NCBI RefSeq assembly: GCF_017833295.1 | Contig: NZ_JAFIBW010000001.1 | Location: 6,190,001 to 6,254,000, forward strand | Source: Methylobacterium sp. PvR107 | Lineage (GTDB): Bacteria; Pseudomonadota; Alphaproteobacteria; Rhizobiales; Beijerinckiaceae | DNA: 64,000 bases | Reading direction: 5' to 3' | In this document: in pieces, positions 57,152-64,000 of the stretch | Numbering within the stretch: position 1 is the stretch's first letter | Layout of the letters: every line of letters begins with the position of its first letter | Made by a program: the position numbers and the translations under genes | Notes under the pieces: generated by a model | Seen by the model: the letters and a program-made list of their open reading frames with translations, nothing else | What the model was told of the DNA's origin: nothing | The model's database searches: none

Positions 57152-57679
57152 TCCAGGGCGTCCCCGTCTTCCGGAAGCGGCGCGGCAAATTCTGCCCGGC
57201 CCGGGGCGCCAAGCCCGGACCGGGCACCCGCGGCCGAACCTGATTCGGGGCTGCCGGATCCCCGTCCGGGTCCCGCGCGGCCCTTTCCGGGCGGCGGTTC
57301 CGGTCCTGACACCCGGTCCTCCCGACGGCCTGCTGCCTGCGCCGGATTTGCCGGATTCTCCCGTGATCGGGGGGGGACAACAGCTTGACCATTCAACGAT
57401 ATTTTGCCGAACCGACGGCCGCGGGTGGCGCCTGTGGACAGTGTTGCATCGCCGCAAAAATGCGGCTTTTGCGCAACGGTTCGGCCGGTTTTGCCGTTTC
57501 GGCGAGCATTCCACTGTCTTTCCGCAGGTCTCTGTAGAATAGTCGCAGACGTTGAGACGGGCAGGCTCCGTGGGGGCGCTCGGCAGATCCGAAGCCGGCA
57601 GCCGCGATAGGCGAGCAGACCGGCAGGGAAATGCCGAATGCGGGACGGATGCCTTGAGACCTTGGGAAGGAATGAGAAA
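57152..57679. other. Gene-free stretch upstream of the channel-like protein
   Basis: A 528-bp gap with no supported gene. It contains a locally AT-rich part (about 57375-57545). TTGACC (57384) and TAGAAT (57534) resemble -35 and -10 elements but are not correctly spaced from each other, so no promoter is claimed. The ribosome binding site AAGGAATGAG precedes the next ATG. Confidence 0.45.
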
Positions 57680-58660
57680 ATGATGAAGAACTGGCTCGCG
57701 GCCGGCACGGTCGCGCTCACGGTCGGCATGGCCTCGACGATCGCGCAGGCGCAGACCACGACGGTTCCGGGCGAGCAGGTCGGTCTCGCCGTCGGCGCGC
57801 CGCTGCCGGAAGGCATCTACGCCATCAACACGTTCACCTACCGCCGCACCGACGGCCGGAACGATCCCGACACGGCCGTCAACATCCCGGTCCTGGTGTG
57901 GTCGACCCCGTTCGTGCCGTTCGGCGGCCGCGTCGAGCTTCTCGTGGCGCCCCCGACCGTGTTCGCCTTCACCCGCAACCCGGCCGGCGTGCGCAACAAG
58001 GACATCTCGATCAACGTCGGCACCTTCGTCGGCGGCATCTGGGCGTTCGACCTCGGCAACAATTTCGGCGTCAGCTTGCTCGGCGGCGCGTACCTGAACG
58101 ATCTCAACGGCGACCGCGGTTCGATCATCACGGCGAACGGCACGACGGCCACCCCGGTCCTTCCGCAGCTCTCCTCCAACACCTACCGCTTCGGCGTTGC
58201 CGGCAGCTACACCGGTGACGGCTGGAACATCACCGCCAACCTGACCGCCAACATCTACGATTCGCCCGGCCGTTTCGGCGGTCCGGTCGGCGCCGCCATC
58301 GGCCCGATCAACCTCTCGAACGCCCTGAACTTCGACCTCACGGCGACCAAGAAGTTCGGCAACTTCGAGATCGGTCCGGTCGCCTACGGCACCTACAACT
58401 TCGACATCGGCCCGTTCAGCGCGGCGGCCAACAACCGCGGCCGCTTCGCCATCGGCGGCCTGATCGGCTACGACTTCAAGGTCTTCACCGTCCAGGCCTA
58501 CGTCGCCCGCGACGTCGTGACCGGCGCGACCTACCAGACCGCGTTCGGCCGCACCCGCAGCGACTACTCCACCGACGGCTGGATCCGGTTCATCGTGCCG
58601 CTCTACTCGCCGGCCCCGGCCGCGGCGCCGATCCCGGCCCCGCTGGTCCGCAAGTACTGA
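57680..58660 (+). CDS. Outer-membrane channel-like protein (phenol MetA/SphA-type transporter)
   Basis: A 326-residue exported protein. Residues 1-24 are a Sec signal (NWLAAGTVALTVGMASTIAQA). The remainder alternates beta-strands (LPEGIYAINTFTYRRTDGRN, FGVSLLGGAYLNDLNGDRG, FEIGPVAYGTYNFDIGPFS) and ends with the Tyr-containing RKY typical of beta-barrel tails. The overall pattern is that of the transporter group annotated as MetA-pathway of phenol degradation. Substrate unknown. Codon use looks highly optimised, suggesting strong expression. A terminator follows at 58733. Confidence 0.8.
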   Translation: MMKNWLAAGTVALTVGMASTIAQAQTTTVPGEQVGLAVGAPLPEGIYAINTFTYRRTDGRNDPDTAVNIPVLVWSTPFVPFGGRVELLVAPPTVFAFTRNPAGVRNKDISINVGTFVGGIWAFDLGNNFGVSLLGGAYLNDLNGDRGSIITANGTTATPVLPQLSSNTYRFGVAGSYTGDGWNITANLTANIYDSPGRFGGPVGAAIGPINLSNALNFDLTATKKFGNFEIGPVAYGTYNFDIGPFSAAANNRGRFAIGGLIGYDFKVFTVQAYVARDVVTGATYQTAFGRTRSDYSTDGWIRFIVPLYSPAPAAAPIPAPLVRKY

Positions 58661-58732
58661 GGCTCCGGTCTCCCGCCGCGATCCGGCGGGAGATCCGGTC
58701 CCTCCGAACACGCCGTCCCTCCGGACGGCGCA

Positions 58733-58758
58733 CCGCCCGGCTCCGGCCGGGCGGTTTT
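58733..58758 (+). terminator. Rho-independent terminator after the channel-like gene
   Basis: An 8-bp perfect GC stem (CCGCCCGG at 58733-58740 and CCGGGCGG at 58747-58754) with a 6-nt loop is followed by TTTTCG. It lies 73 bp after the stop codon and fits factor-independent termination. Confidence 0.85.
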
Positions 58759-58907
58759 CGTTCGTGCCCGTGCGGCGAATGGCGTGCCGGTGCCGCTCCC
58801 TGGGTGTCACGGGCCGCGCGAACATCCTATCTTGTGCCCTTTCGCGCGGCCGGTCCCAGCCAGGGCAGTGCCAGCCAGGACGCGGATGGACGAGCCGAAG
58901 GACGATC

Positions 58908-59882
58908 ATGGCGACGCAGGGCGAGTGGAAGATCCCCGCGCAGGCCCAGCCCAGGCCTGCCGATTACGGCTACGACCTCGACCGGGCCCTGTCGGCGGTG
59001 CTGGCCCTCTCGGCGCGGATTCCGGAGGGCGCCTTCACGGCCGAGACCCTCGGCACCGAGCGGGCCGGTAACGGCGTGGTGATCCGCGAGGACGGGCTGG
59101 TGCTCACCATCGGCTACCTCGTCACCGAGGCCGAGAGCGTCTGGCTCACCACCCGGGACGGCCGCTCGGTGCCGGGCCATGTGCTCGGCTTCGATGCCGC
59201 CACCGGGTTCGGCCTCGTCCAGGCGCTGGCCGATCTCGGGGTCCCGGCCCTGTCGCTCGGCCGTTCGGCCGGGCTGAAGACCGGAGACCGGGCCGTGCTG
59301 GCCGGTGCGGGCGGACGCCAGCGCTGCGTCGCCGTCGAGGTCGTTGCCCGGCAGGAATTCGCCGGCTACTGGGAATACGTGCTGGACGAGGCCCTGTTCA
59401 CCGCCCCCGCGCACCCGCATTGGGGCGGCACCGCGCTGATCGGCCCGGAGGGTGACCTGCTCGGGATCGGCTCCCTGCAATTGCAGCAGGGCGGCGCCAG
59501 CGGCGCGCGCCCGATCAACATGGTCGTGCCGATCGACCTGCTGCCGCCGATCCTCGACGACCTCGCCACGCGCGGGCGGGCGAACCGTCCGCCCCGACCC
59601 TGGCTCGGCCTCTACGCCACCGAGAGCGAGGAGGGCATCGTCGTGATGGGGCTCGCCGACGGCGGCCCGGCCGAGACCGGCGGCCTCCAGGCCGGCGACG
59701 TGATCGAGGCGGTGGCGGGCGAGCCGGTCGCGGACCTCGCCGCCCTGTTCCGCAGCGTCTGGGCGCTCGGCGAGGCGGGGGTGCGGGTGCCGCTCACCGT
59801 CCGGCGCGAGGGGCGGGGCGTGAAGCTGGCCCTGGTCTCCGGGGATCGGGAACGGTTCCTGCGCACCCCGTCCCTGCACTGA
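58908..59882 (+). CDS. Catalytically inactive HtrA-like protein with PDZ domain
   Basis: A 324-residue protein with the trypsin fold and one PDZ domain (about 225-310, with GLYATESEEGIVVMGLADGG). Compared with the active HtrA at the left edge, all three catalytic residues are replaced. His is Tyr70 (LTIGYLVTE for ITNNHVIDN), Asp is Gly100 (DAATGFGLV for RTDLAVL) and Ser is Gly173 (HPHWGGTAL for NPGNSGGAL). No signal peptide is present, so it is probably cytoplasmic. The fold and PDZ groove could still bind protein C-termini. ATG 58908 aligns with the family; GAAGGAC lies 7 nt upstream. Confidence 0.86.
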   Translation: MATQGEWKIPAQAQPRPADYGYDLDRALSAVLALSARIPEGAFTAETLGTERAGNGVVIREDGLVLTIGYLVTEAESVWLTTRDGRSVPGHVLGFDAATGFGLVQALADLGVPALSLGRSAGLKTGDRAVLAGAGGRQRCVAVEVVARQEFAGYWEYVLDEALFTAPAHPHWGGTALIGPEGDLLGIGSLQLQQGGASGARPINMVVPIDLLPPILDDLATRGRANRPPRPWLGLYATESEEGIVVMGLADGGPAETGGLQAGDVIEAVAGEPVADLAALFRSVWALGEAGVRVPLTVRREGRGVKLALVSGDRERFLRTPSLH

Positions 59883-60048
59883 GGCCGCCATCGCTGCGCC
59901 GCAACCTGCGCGCTGCGGACGGCGTTGCCGGGGTGCCGCCGCGAGCCTGTACGGAATACAACCTCTGGCTCAGCGTCGGTTCAGGCGGCGGGGCCGAATC
60001 TTCATCGACCGGCTACCGATCCGCCGGACGTATTGAGGAGATCGAGTC

Positions 60049-60309
60049 ATGACGATTCTGAGCGCACCGCGCGCGAAGGCGCTCGTGATGGCCGCCGCGA
60101 TCGCCGGCGGCCTTGGGCTCGCGGGCACCGCCGAGGCGGCGGGCGGCTGCGGCCCCGGCTTTCATCCCAATCCCTGGGGCCTCTGCCGCCCGAACTGGGG
60201 GCCCCGCCCCTACGGCTACTGGCGCCGGCCGGTCTATTATGGCGGCTATGTCCGGCCGCGCCCGTTCTACAGGCCCTACGGCTTCTACGGGCCGCGCCCG
60301 TTCTACTGA
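60049..60309 (+). CDS. Small secreted GCG_CRPN-type repeat protein
   Basis: An 86-residue exported protein. The signal peptide (KALVMAAAIAGGLGLAGTAEA) is followed by GCGPGFHPNPWGLCRPN, the GCG...CRPN prefix found before Tyr/Arg/Pro repeats in many Methylobacterium and Rhizobiales proteins. The tail consists of YGYWRRPVYYGG and repeated RPRPFY blocks. Role unknown, likely in the envelope. A strong hairpin follows at 60340-60367. Confidence 0.85.
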   Translation: MTILSAPRAKALVMAAAIAGGLGLAGTAEAAGGCGPGFHPNPWGLCRPNWGPRPYGYWRRPVYYGGYVRPRPFYRPYGFYGPRPFY

Positions 60310-60339
60310 GACCCAGGCGCGGTCGATCGGCGTATCGGG

Positions 60340-60367
60340 GGGCGTTCCGCCGCGCGGCGGGACGCCC
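60340..60367 (+). terminator. Hairpin terminator after the GCG_CRPN gene
   Basis: A stem of about 13 bp (GGGCGTTCCGCCG with CGGCGGGACGCCC, one G-T pair) and a small loop, 31 bp after the stop codon. A short T-rich end (TTCGCG) follows, so factor independence is uncertain. Confidence 0.65.
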
Positions 60368-60585
60368 TTCGCGCGTCCCGGACCGCAGTTCTGCATGCGC
60401 CCAAAGAATGACCATCCGGAATGGTTGGCGGTTTCTTAAGCCAGTTATGCAATTTCCGCAGGTCTGATGCTTGACCTTTCGACTCCTGTTGCGCTGCGGT
60501 CGGCCTATATGTGCGTTGCACCAACAAGAGGCAGCGATGCGCAATGGGGCGCCATCGTCTGCCCAAGCAGAGGTCACAGCACACC

Positions 60586-60732
60586 ATGTCCGCCGCCCGT
60601 AGCGTCCTGAGCCGCGTCCGCGCCTATCTCCGGTACCGCGACACCATCACCCAGCTCTCCCGCCTGTCGGATCGCGACCTCGCCGATCTCGGCATCAACC
60701 GCAGCGAGATCCGCGGCATCGCCCGCGTCTGA
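60586..60732 (+). CDS. DUF1127 small protein
   Basis: A 48-residue basic protein. It ends in the DUF1127 motif LSRLSDRDLADLGINRSEIR, preceded by the amphipathic YLRYRDTITQ. DUF1127 proteins affect RNA metabolism and carbon or phosphate physiology in Agrobacterium and Rhodobacter, but have no fixed function here. ATG 60586 gives the usual short form; an upstream ATG at 60538 belongs to a longer frame without homology. A perfect hairpin lies 25 bp after the gene. Confidence 0.88.
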   Translation: MSAARSVLSRVRAYLRYRDTITQLSRLSDRDLADLGINRSEIRGIARV

Positions 60733-60756
60733 TCCCAGCCACCGCGGGAGCCGACC

Positions 60757-60794
60757 GAAGGACCGCCACCCGTTGATCCGGGTGGCGGTCCTTC
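60757..60794 (+). terminator. Perfect 16-bp hairpin between DUF1127 gene and trmFO
   Basis: GAAGGACCGCCACCCG (60757-60772) and its exact reverse complement (60779-60794) flank a 6-nt loop. It ends 14 bp before the trmFO start codon, so it may terminate the DUF1127 message or, if transcribed, hide the trmFO start. The T-run is missing. Confidence 0.75.
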
Positions 60795-60807
60795 GCTATT
60801 CTCAGAC

Positions 60808-62235
60808 ATGACACAGACCATCCACATCGTCGGCGGCGGTCTCGCCGGATCCGAGGCGGCCTGGCAGGTGGCGGAGGCCGGCCACCGCGCCGTCATCCAC
60901 GAGATGCGCCCGGTGCGCGGCACCGAGGCCCATCAGACCGACGGGCTGGCCGAACTCGTCTGCTCGAACTCGTTCCGGTCCGACGATCCGGAGGGCAACG
61001 CCGTCGGGCTGCTGCACCAGGAGATGCGCGGCTTGAGCTCGCTGATCATGCGGGCGGCCGACGCCAACCAGGTGCCGGCGGGCGGAGCGCTCGCGGTCGA
61101 CCGCGAGGGTTTTTCCGTCGCGGTGACCCGGGCGCTGGAGCAGCACCCCAACGTCACCCTGGTCCGCGGGGAGGTCGAGGGCCTGCCGCCGGAGGAATGG
61201 GGCCCCTGCATCGTCGCCACCGGCCCGCTGACGGCCCCGGCGCTCGCCGAGGGCATCCGCGGGCTCACCGGGGCCGAGTCCCTCGCCTTCTTCGACGCCA
61301 TCGCGCCGATCGTCCACCGCGACTCGATCGACATGGACGTGGCGTGGTTCCAGTCCCGCTACGACAAGCCGGGCCCCGGCGGCACGGGGGCCGACTATCT
61401 CAACTGCCCGATGACCCGGGAGCAGTACGAGACCTTCGTGGACGCCCTGGTGAAGGGGGACAAGATCGGGTTCAAGCAGTGGGAGGGCACGCCCTATTTC
61501 GACGGCTGCCTGCCCATCGAGGTCATGGCCGAGCGCGGCCCCGAGACCCTGCGGCACGGCCCGATGAAGCCGGTTGGCCTCACCAACCCGCGCGATCCGC
61601 TGGTCAAGCCCTGCGCGATCGTGCAGCTGCGCCAGGACAACGCACTCGGCACCCTCTACAACATGGTCGGCTTCCAGACGAAGCTGACCTATGCCGAGCA
61701 GGTGCGGATCTTCCGCACGATTCCCGGCCTGGAGCGGGCCGAATTCGCCCGCCTCGGCGGCCTGCACCGCAACACCTATCTCGACAGCCCGCGCCTCCTC
61801 GACGCCACCCTCCGGCTGAAGGCCCGCCCCGCCCTGCGCTTCGCCGGCCAGATCACCGGCTGCGAGGGCTATGTCGAGAGCGCCGCGGTGGGGCTGATGG
61901 CCGGCCGCTTCGCGGTGGCCGAGGCCGCCGGCCGCCCCCTCGCCCCCCTGCCCCAGACGACCGCTCTGGGTGCGCTGATCGCCCACATCACCGGTGGCCA
62001 CGTGGCGGCGGACGGCGAGGCCAACGCCCCGCGCTCGTTCCAGCCGATGAACGTGAATTTCGGCCTGTTCCCGCCCCTGGAGCGGGCGCCCCGCAACGAG
62101 ACCGGCCGCCGCCTGCGCGGGCCCGAGAAGGCCGCCCTGAAGAAGCGCGCGCTGACCGACCGGGCCCGGGCCGACCTCGCCGCCTGGATGGGCGATGCGC
62201 AGGGCGCCGCGTCGAGACCTGCGGCCGCGGAATAG
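60808..62235 (+). CDS. trmFO: Methylenetetrahydrofolate-tRNA-(uracil-54-C5)-methyltransferase TrmFO
   Basis: Folate- and FAD-dependent enzyme making ribothymidine at position 54 of tRNA. The 475 residues start with the FAD motif [33 protein letters not shown] and [15 protein letters not shown], together with [20 protein letters not shown], are family signatures. Its presence means this organism uses TrmFO in place of the SAM-dependent TrmA. Near-universal in alphaproteobacteria and supportive of a chromosomal location. Followed by an M20 hydrolase 49 bp on. Confidence 0.96.
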   Translation: MTQTIHIVGGGLAGSEAAWQVAEAGHRAVIHEMRPVRGTEAHQTDGLAELVCSNSFRSDDPEGNAVGLLHQEMRGLSSLIMRAADANQVPAGGALAVDREGFSVAVTRALEQHPNVTLVRGEVEGLPPEEWGPCIVATGPLTAPALAEGIRGLTGAESLAFFDAIAPIVHRDSIDMDVAWFQSRYDKPGPGGTGADYLNCPMTREQYETFVDALVKGDKIGFKQWEGTPYFDGCLPIEVMAERGPETLRHGPMKPVGLTNPRDPLVKPCAIVQLRQDNALGTLYNMVGFQTKLTYAEQVRIFRTIPGLERAEFARLGGLHRNTYLDSPRLLDATLRLKARPALRFAGQITGCEGYVESAAVGLMAGRFAVAEAAGRPLAPLPQTTALGALIAHITGGHVAADGEANAPRSFQPMNVNFGLFPPLERAPRNETGRRLRGPEKAALKKRALTDRARADLAAWMGDAQGAASRPAAAE

Positions 62236-62284
62236 CCCGCCGCACGGGGCTTGCACGGCCGGAGCTTCCAGCCCCGGGGACCGC

Positions 62285-63490
62285 ATGACCGAGATCGACA
62301 CCCAAGCCTTCCTGGCCGACCTGTACGCCCTGCGCGAGATCGGCCGGTTCCGGACCGGCGTCCACCGCCCGACCTTCTCGGCCGCGGACATGGAATCCCG
62401 CCGCTGGCTGATGGCCAAGCTGGAGGCATGCGGGCTCGAGGCCTCCATCGACGGGATCGGCAACGTCCTCGGGCGGCATCGCGGCCCCGGCCCGCATCTC
62501 CTGGTCGGCAGCCATATCGAGACCCAGAACGAGGCCGGCTGGCTCGACGGGGCGCTGGGGGTCGTGGCCGGGGTGGCGCTCGCCCGCGCCGGACTGCCCG
62601 TCGACGTCGTCGCCTTCGCCGACGAGGAGGGGCATTTCTCGGGCGGCTTCCTGGGCAGCCGCTCGGCGATCGGCGACCTGACCGAGGCCGAGATCGACGC
62701 CGCCCGCAACCGCACCGACGGCACGCCGCTGCGCGACGCCCTGGCGCGTGCCGGGCTTGCCGGCCTGCCCCGGATGCGGCTCGACCCGGGCCGCTACCGC
62801 GGCTTCCTGGAGATGCATATCGAGCAGGGCACGCAGCTCGAATCCGCCGGGCTGCATCTCGGGGTGGTGAGCGGCATCGTGGCGATCTGGCAGTTCCGGA
62901 TCGTGTTCGACGGCAACCAGGACCATGCGGGCGGCACCACTATGGCGGAGCGCCGGGATGCGGGCCTCTCGGCGGTGCGGCTGCTCGCGGCGATCGACCG
63001 GGAGTTCCCGAAGGTCTGCGGCCCGCGCAGCACCTGGACCACCGGGCGGATCACCCTGGATCCCGGCGGCTTCAGCATCATCCCCGGCCGCGCCGAGGTG
63101 TTCTTCCAGTTCCGCGACGTGTCGATGCCGGTGCTGGAGCGGATGGAAGCCTGCCTGGAGGCGCTGGTGCGCGAATCGAACCGGCGCGAGCGCTGCCCCG
63201 CCACGCTGACGGCCCTGGCGAAGGCGATCCCCGCCCCCTGCGACCCGGAGCTGATGCGGGCGCTCTCGGACGCCGCCGAGGCGGTCAGTCCCGGCGGCTG
63301 GCAGGTGATGCCCTCGGGCGCCGGCCACGACGCGCAGAACGTCGCCCGGATCCTGCCGGCCGCGATGCTGTTCGTGCCCTCGATCGGCGGCATCAGCCAC
63401 CATTGGGCGGAGGATACCGGCGACGCCGACTTGGTCTCGGGCGTCCGGGCGCTCGGTGAGGCAGCGGCGCGGGTGCTGGCGCGGGGATAG
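62285..63490 (+). CDS. M20 Zn-dependent amidohydrolase (allantoate amidohydrolase/N-carbamoylase family)
   Basis: A 401-residue hydrolase of the hydantoinase/carbamoylase (Hyu-C/AllC) group. Metal ligands are present: GSHIETQNEAGWLDG (His and Asp), FADEEGHF (Glu pair), EMHIEQG (His) and the final SIGGISHHWAEDT. GNQDHAGGTTMAERRDA is the substrate-binding stretch. These enzymes split N-carbamoyl-L-amino acids, beta-ureidopropionate or allantoate; the choice is not fixed by sequence. It may help use ureides from plants. ATG 62285 fits the family; weak ribosome binding site. Confidence 0.86.
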   Translation: MTEIDTQAFLADLYALREIGRFRTGVHRPTFSAADMESRRWLMAKLEACGLEASIDGIGNVLGRHRGPGPHLLVGSHIETQNEAGWLDGALGVVAGVALARAGLPVDVVAFADEEGHFSGGFLGSRSAIGDLTEAEIDAARNRTDGTPLRDALARAGLAGLPRMRLDPGRYRGFLEMHIEQGTQLESAGLHLGVVSGIVAIWQFRIVFDGNQDHAGGTTMAERRDAGLSAVRLLAAIDREFPKVCGPRSTWTTGRITLDPGGFSIIPGRAEVFFQFRDVSMPVLERMEACLEALVRESNRRERCPATLTALAKAIPAPCDPELMRALSDAAEAVSPGGWQVMPSGAGHDAQNVARILPAAMLFVPSIGGISHHWAEDTGDADLVSGVRALGEAAARVLARG

Positions 63491-64000
63491 CGGGCGCGGC
63501 CTGCGGGACCGCCTGTCGAGGCACCGGAACCTGCGCCGAGCGGGATCGCCGCGCCGTTCCAACAAGCTGCGGGACGTCGCAGATCGCGGCGCGCCTCTCC
63601 GCCCGGACGGGAGGGCGGCGGAACGCCACCCGGGATCGGAGAATCCGCCGGATCCTTCGGATTCCGTAGCGATGCAGGAAACCAATTCTGCATCTGGCCC
63701 CCGGACACGGCGTTCGGGCAAGGCCCGCTTCCGGCTTCCAGATCTCATTCAACCGCATAGGCTGTAAAATTCGTCAGTATTGAACGAAACAGATTTATAT
63801 CCAAAGCATTCATAGCCGTGAAAACCGTCAATACAGACCAGAATGGCTCAAGTTCGTAGGATTGACGGATAACTCTTCGGACCGTAAGAGGATAATCGCA
63901 GATCATTATCGAGTCGAAAGAGAAAAATATGATTTCAGACATTCACAGGCGTATATTAATTAATCGCTAGAATTAAAAGATAGTACGCGATTACTGATAT
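63491..64000. other. Gene-free stretch with AT-rich right end
   Basis: Nothing supported as a gene. From about 63750 to the edge the DNA is strikingly AT-rich for this genome, with TATATTAATTAATCGC near the end. A 65-aa minus-strand frame (63745-63942) exists but has no ribosome binding site or homology. The region contains a palindrome-like TTCGTCAGTATTGAACGAA at about 63770. It may be a promoter area or the edge of acquired DNA. Confidence 0.5.

Noticed and set aside
63745..63942. 65-aa minus-strand frame in the AT-rich end
   Set aside because: No ribosome binding site, homology or codon bias; expected by chance in AT-rich DNA.

Overview
The window is a GC-rich stretch (about 70% by eye) from an alphaproteobacterium, most likely a plant-associated Methylobacterium. 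The evidence is the mix of a PQQ-dependent membrane dehydrogenase, an ACC deaminase with its Lrp-type regulator, several HWE/HisKA_2-type kinases, a small secreted protein with the GCG...CRPN signature, and Methylobacterium-like intergenic palindromic repeats. Core genes (rarA, purD, uvrA, rlmB, trmFO) are present, so the replicon looks like the main chromosome and not an accessory plasmid. Genus and replicon type are inference; no rRNA or tRNA gene was recognised.

Layout. 1-9620: the 3' part of an HtrA protease, rarA, the divergent acdR/acdS pair, ggt, purD, a small secreted protein and a Tat-exported oxalate decarboxylase. 9833-18832: an RND-type adaptor, a PQQ glucose/quinate-type dehydrogenase, a DHDPS-fold enzyme and a three-subunit molybdenum aldehyde/xanthine oxidoreductase (paoABC type). 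18949-25951: small proteins, a GAF histidine kinase, an unknown 371-aa protein, an AraC regulator broken by a stop codon, an SF2 helicase and cobF. 26000-31062: a minus-strand cluster headed by a tandem glycine riboswitch and encoding a DadA-like oxidase, a threonine-synthase-like PLP enzyme, a beta-hydroxyaspartate aldolase (BhcC type) and an iminosuccinate-reductase-like enzyme (BhcD type). 31215-41531: small secreted and membrane proteins, GST, DoxX, ArgE, a GlcG/HbpS pseudogene, an alpha/beta hydrolase, a second HWE kinase and a beta carbonic anhydrase. 41719-44330: a RepA-type plasmid initiator with seven phased iterons, an AT-rich tract and a DnaA-box match, next to a small winged-helix protein with palindromic sites at its start. 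44330-64000: rlmB, two MFS transporters, an amidohydrolase, a NIT-domain chemoreceptor, an HxlR/quinone oxidoreductase module, uvrA, an outer-membrane channel-like protein, a protease-fold protein lacking all three catalytic residues, trmFO, an M20 amidohydrolase and an AT-rich right end.

Two systems stand out. First, the glycine-riboswitch operon can be read as a route from glycine to aspartate: oxidation of one glycine to glyoxylate, aldol addition of a second glycine, deamination to iminosuccinate, and reduction to aspartate. Second, a complete-looking iteron/RepA origin lies beside rlmB in what otherwise looks like chromosome. Intergenic DNA carries at least three families of palindromic repeats and a ten-copy CCGCCTG heptamer array.
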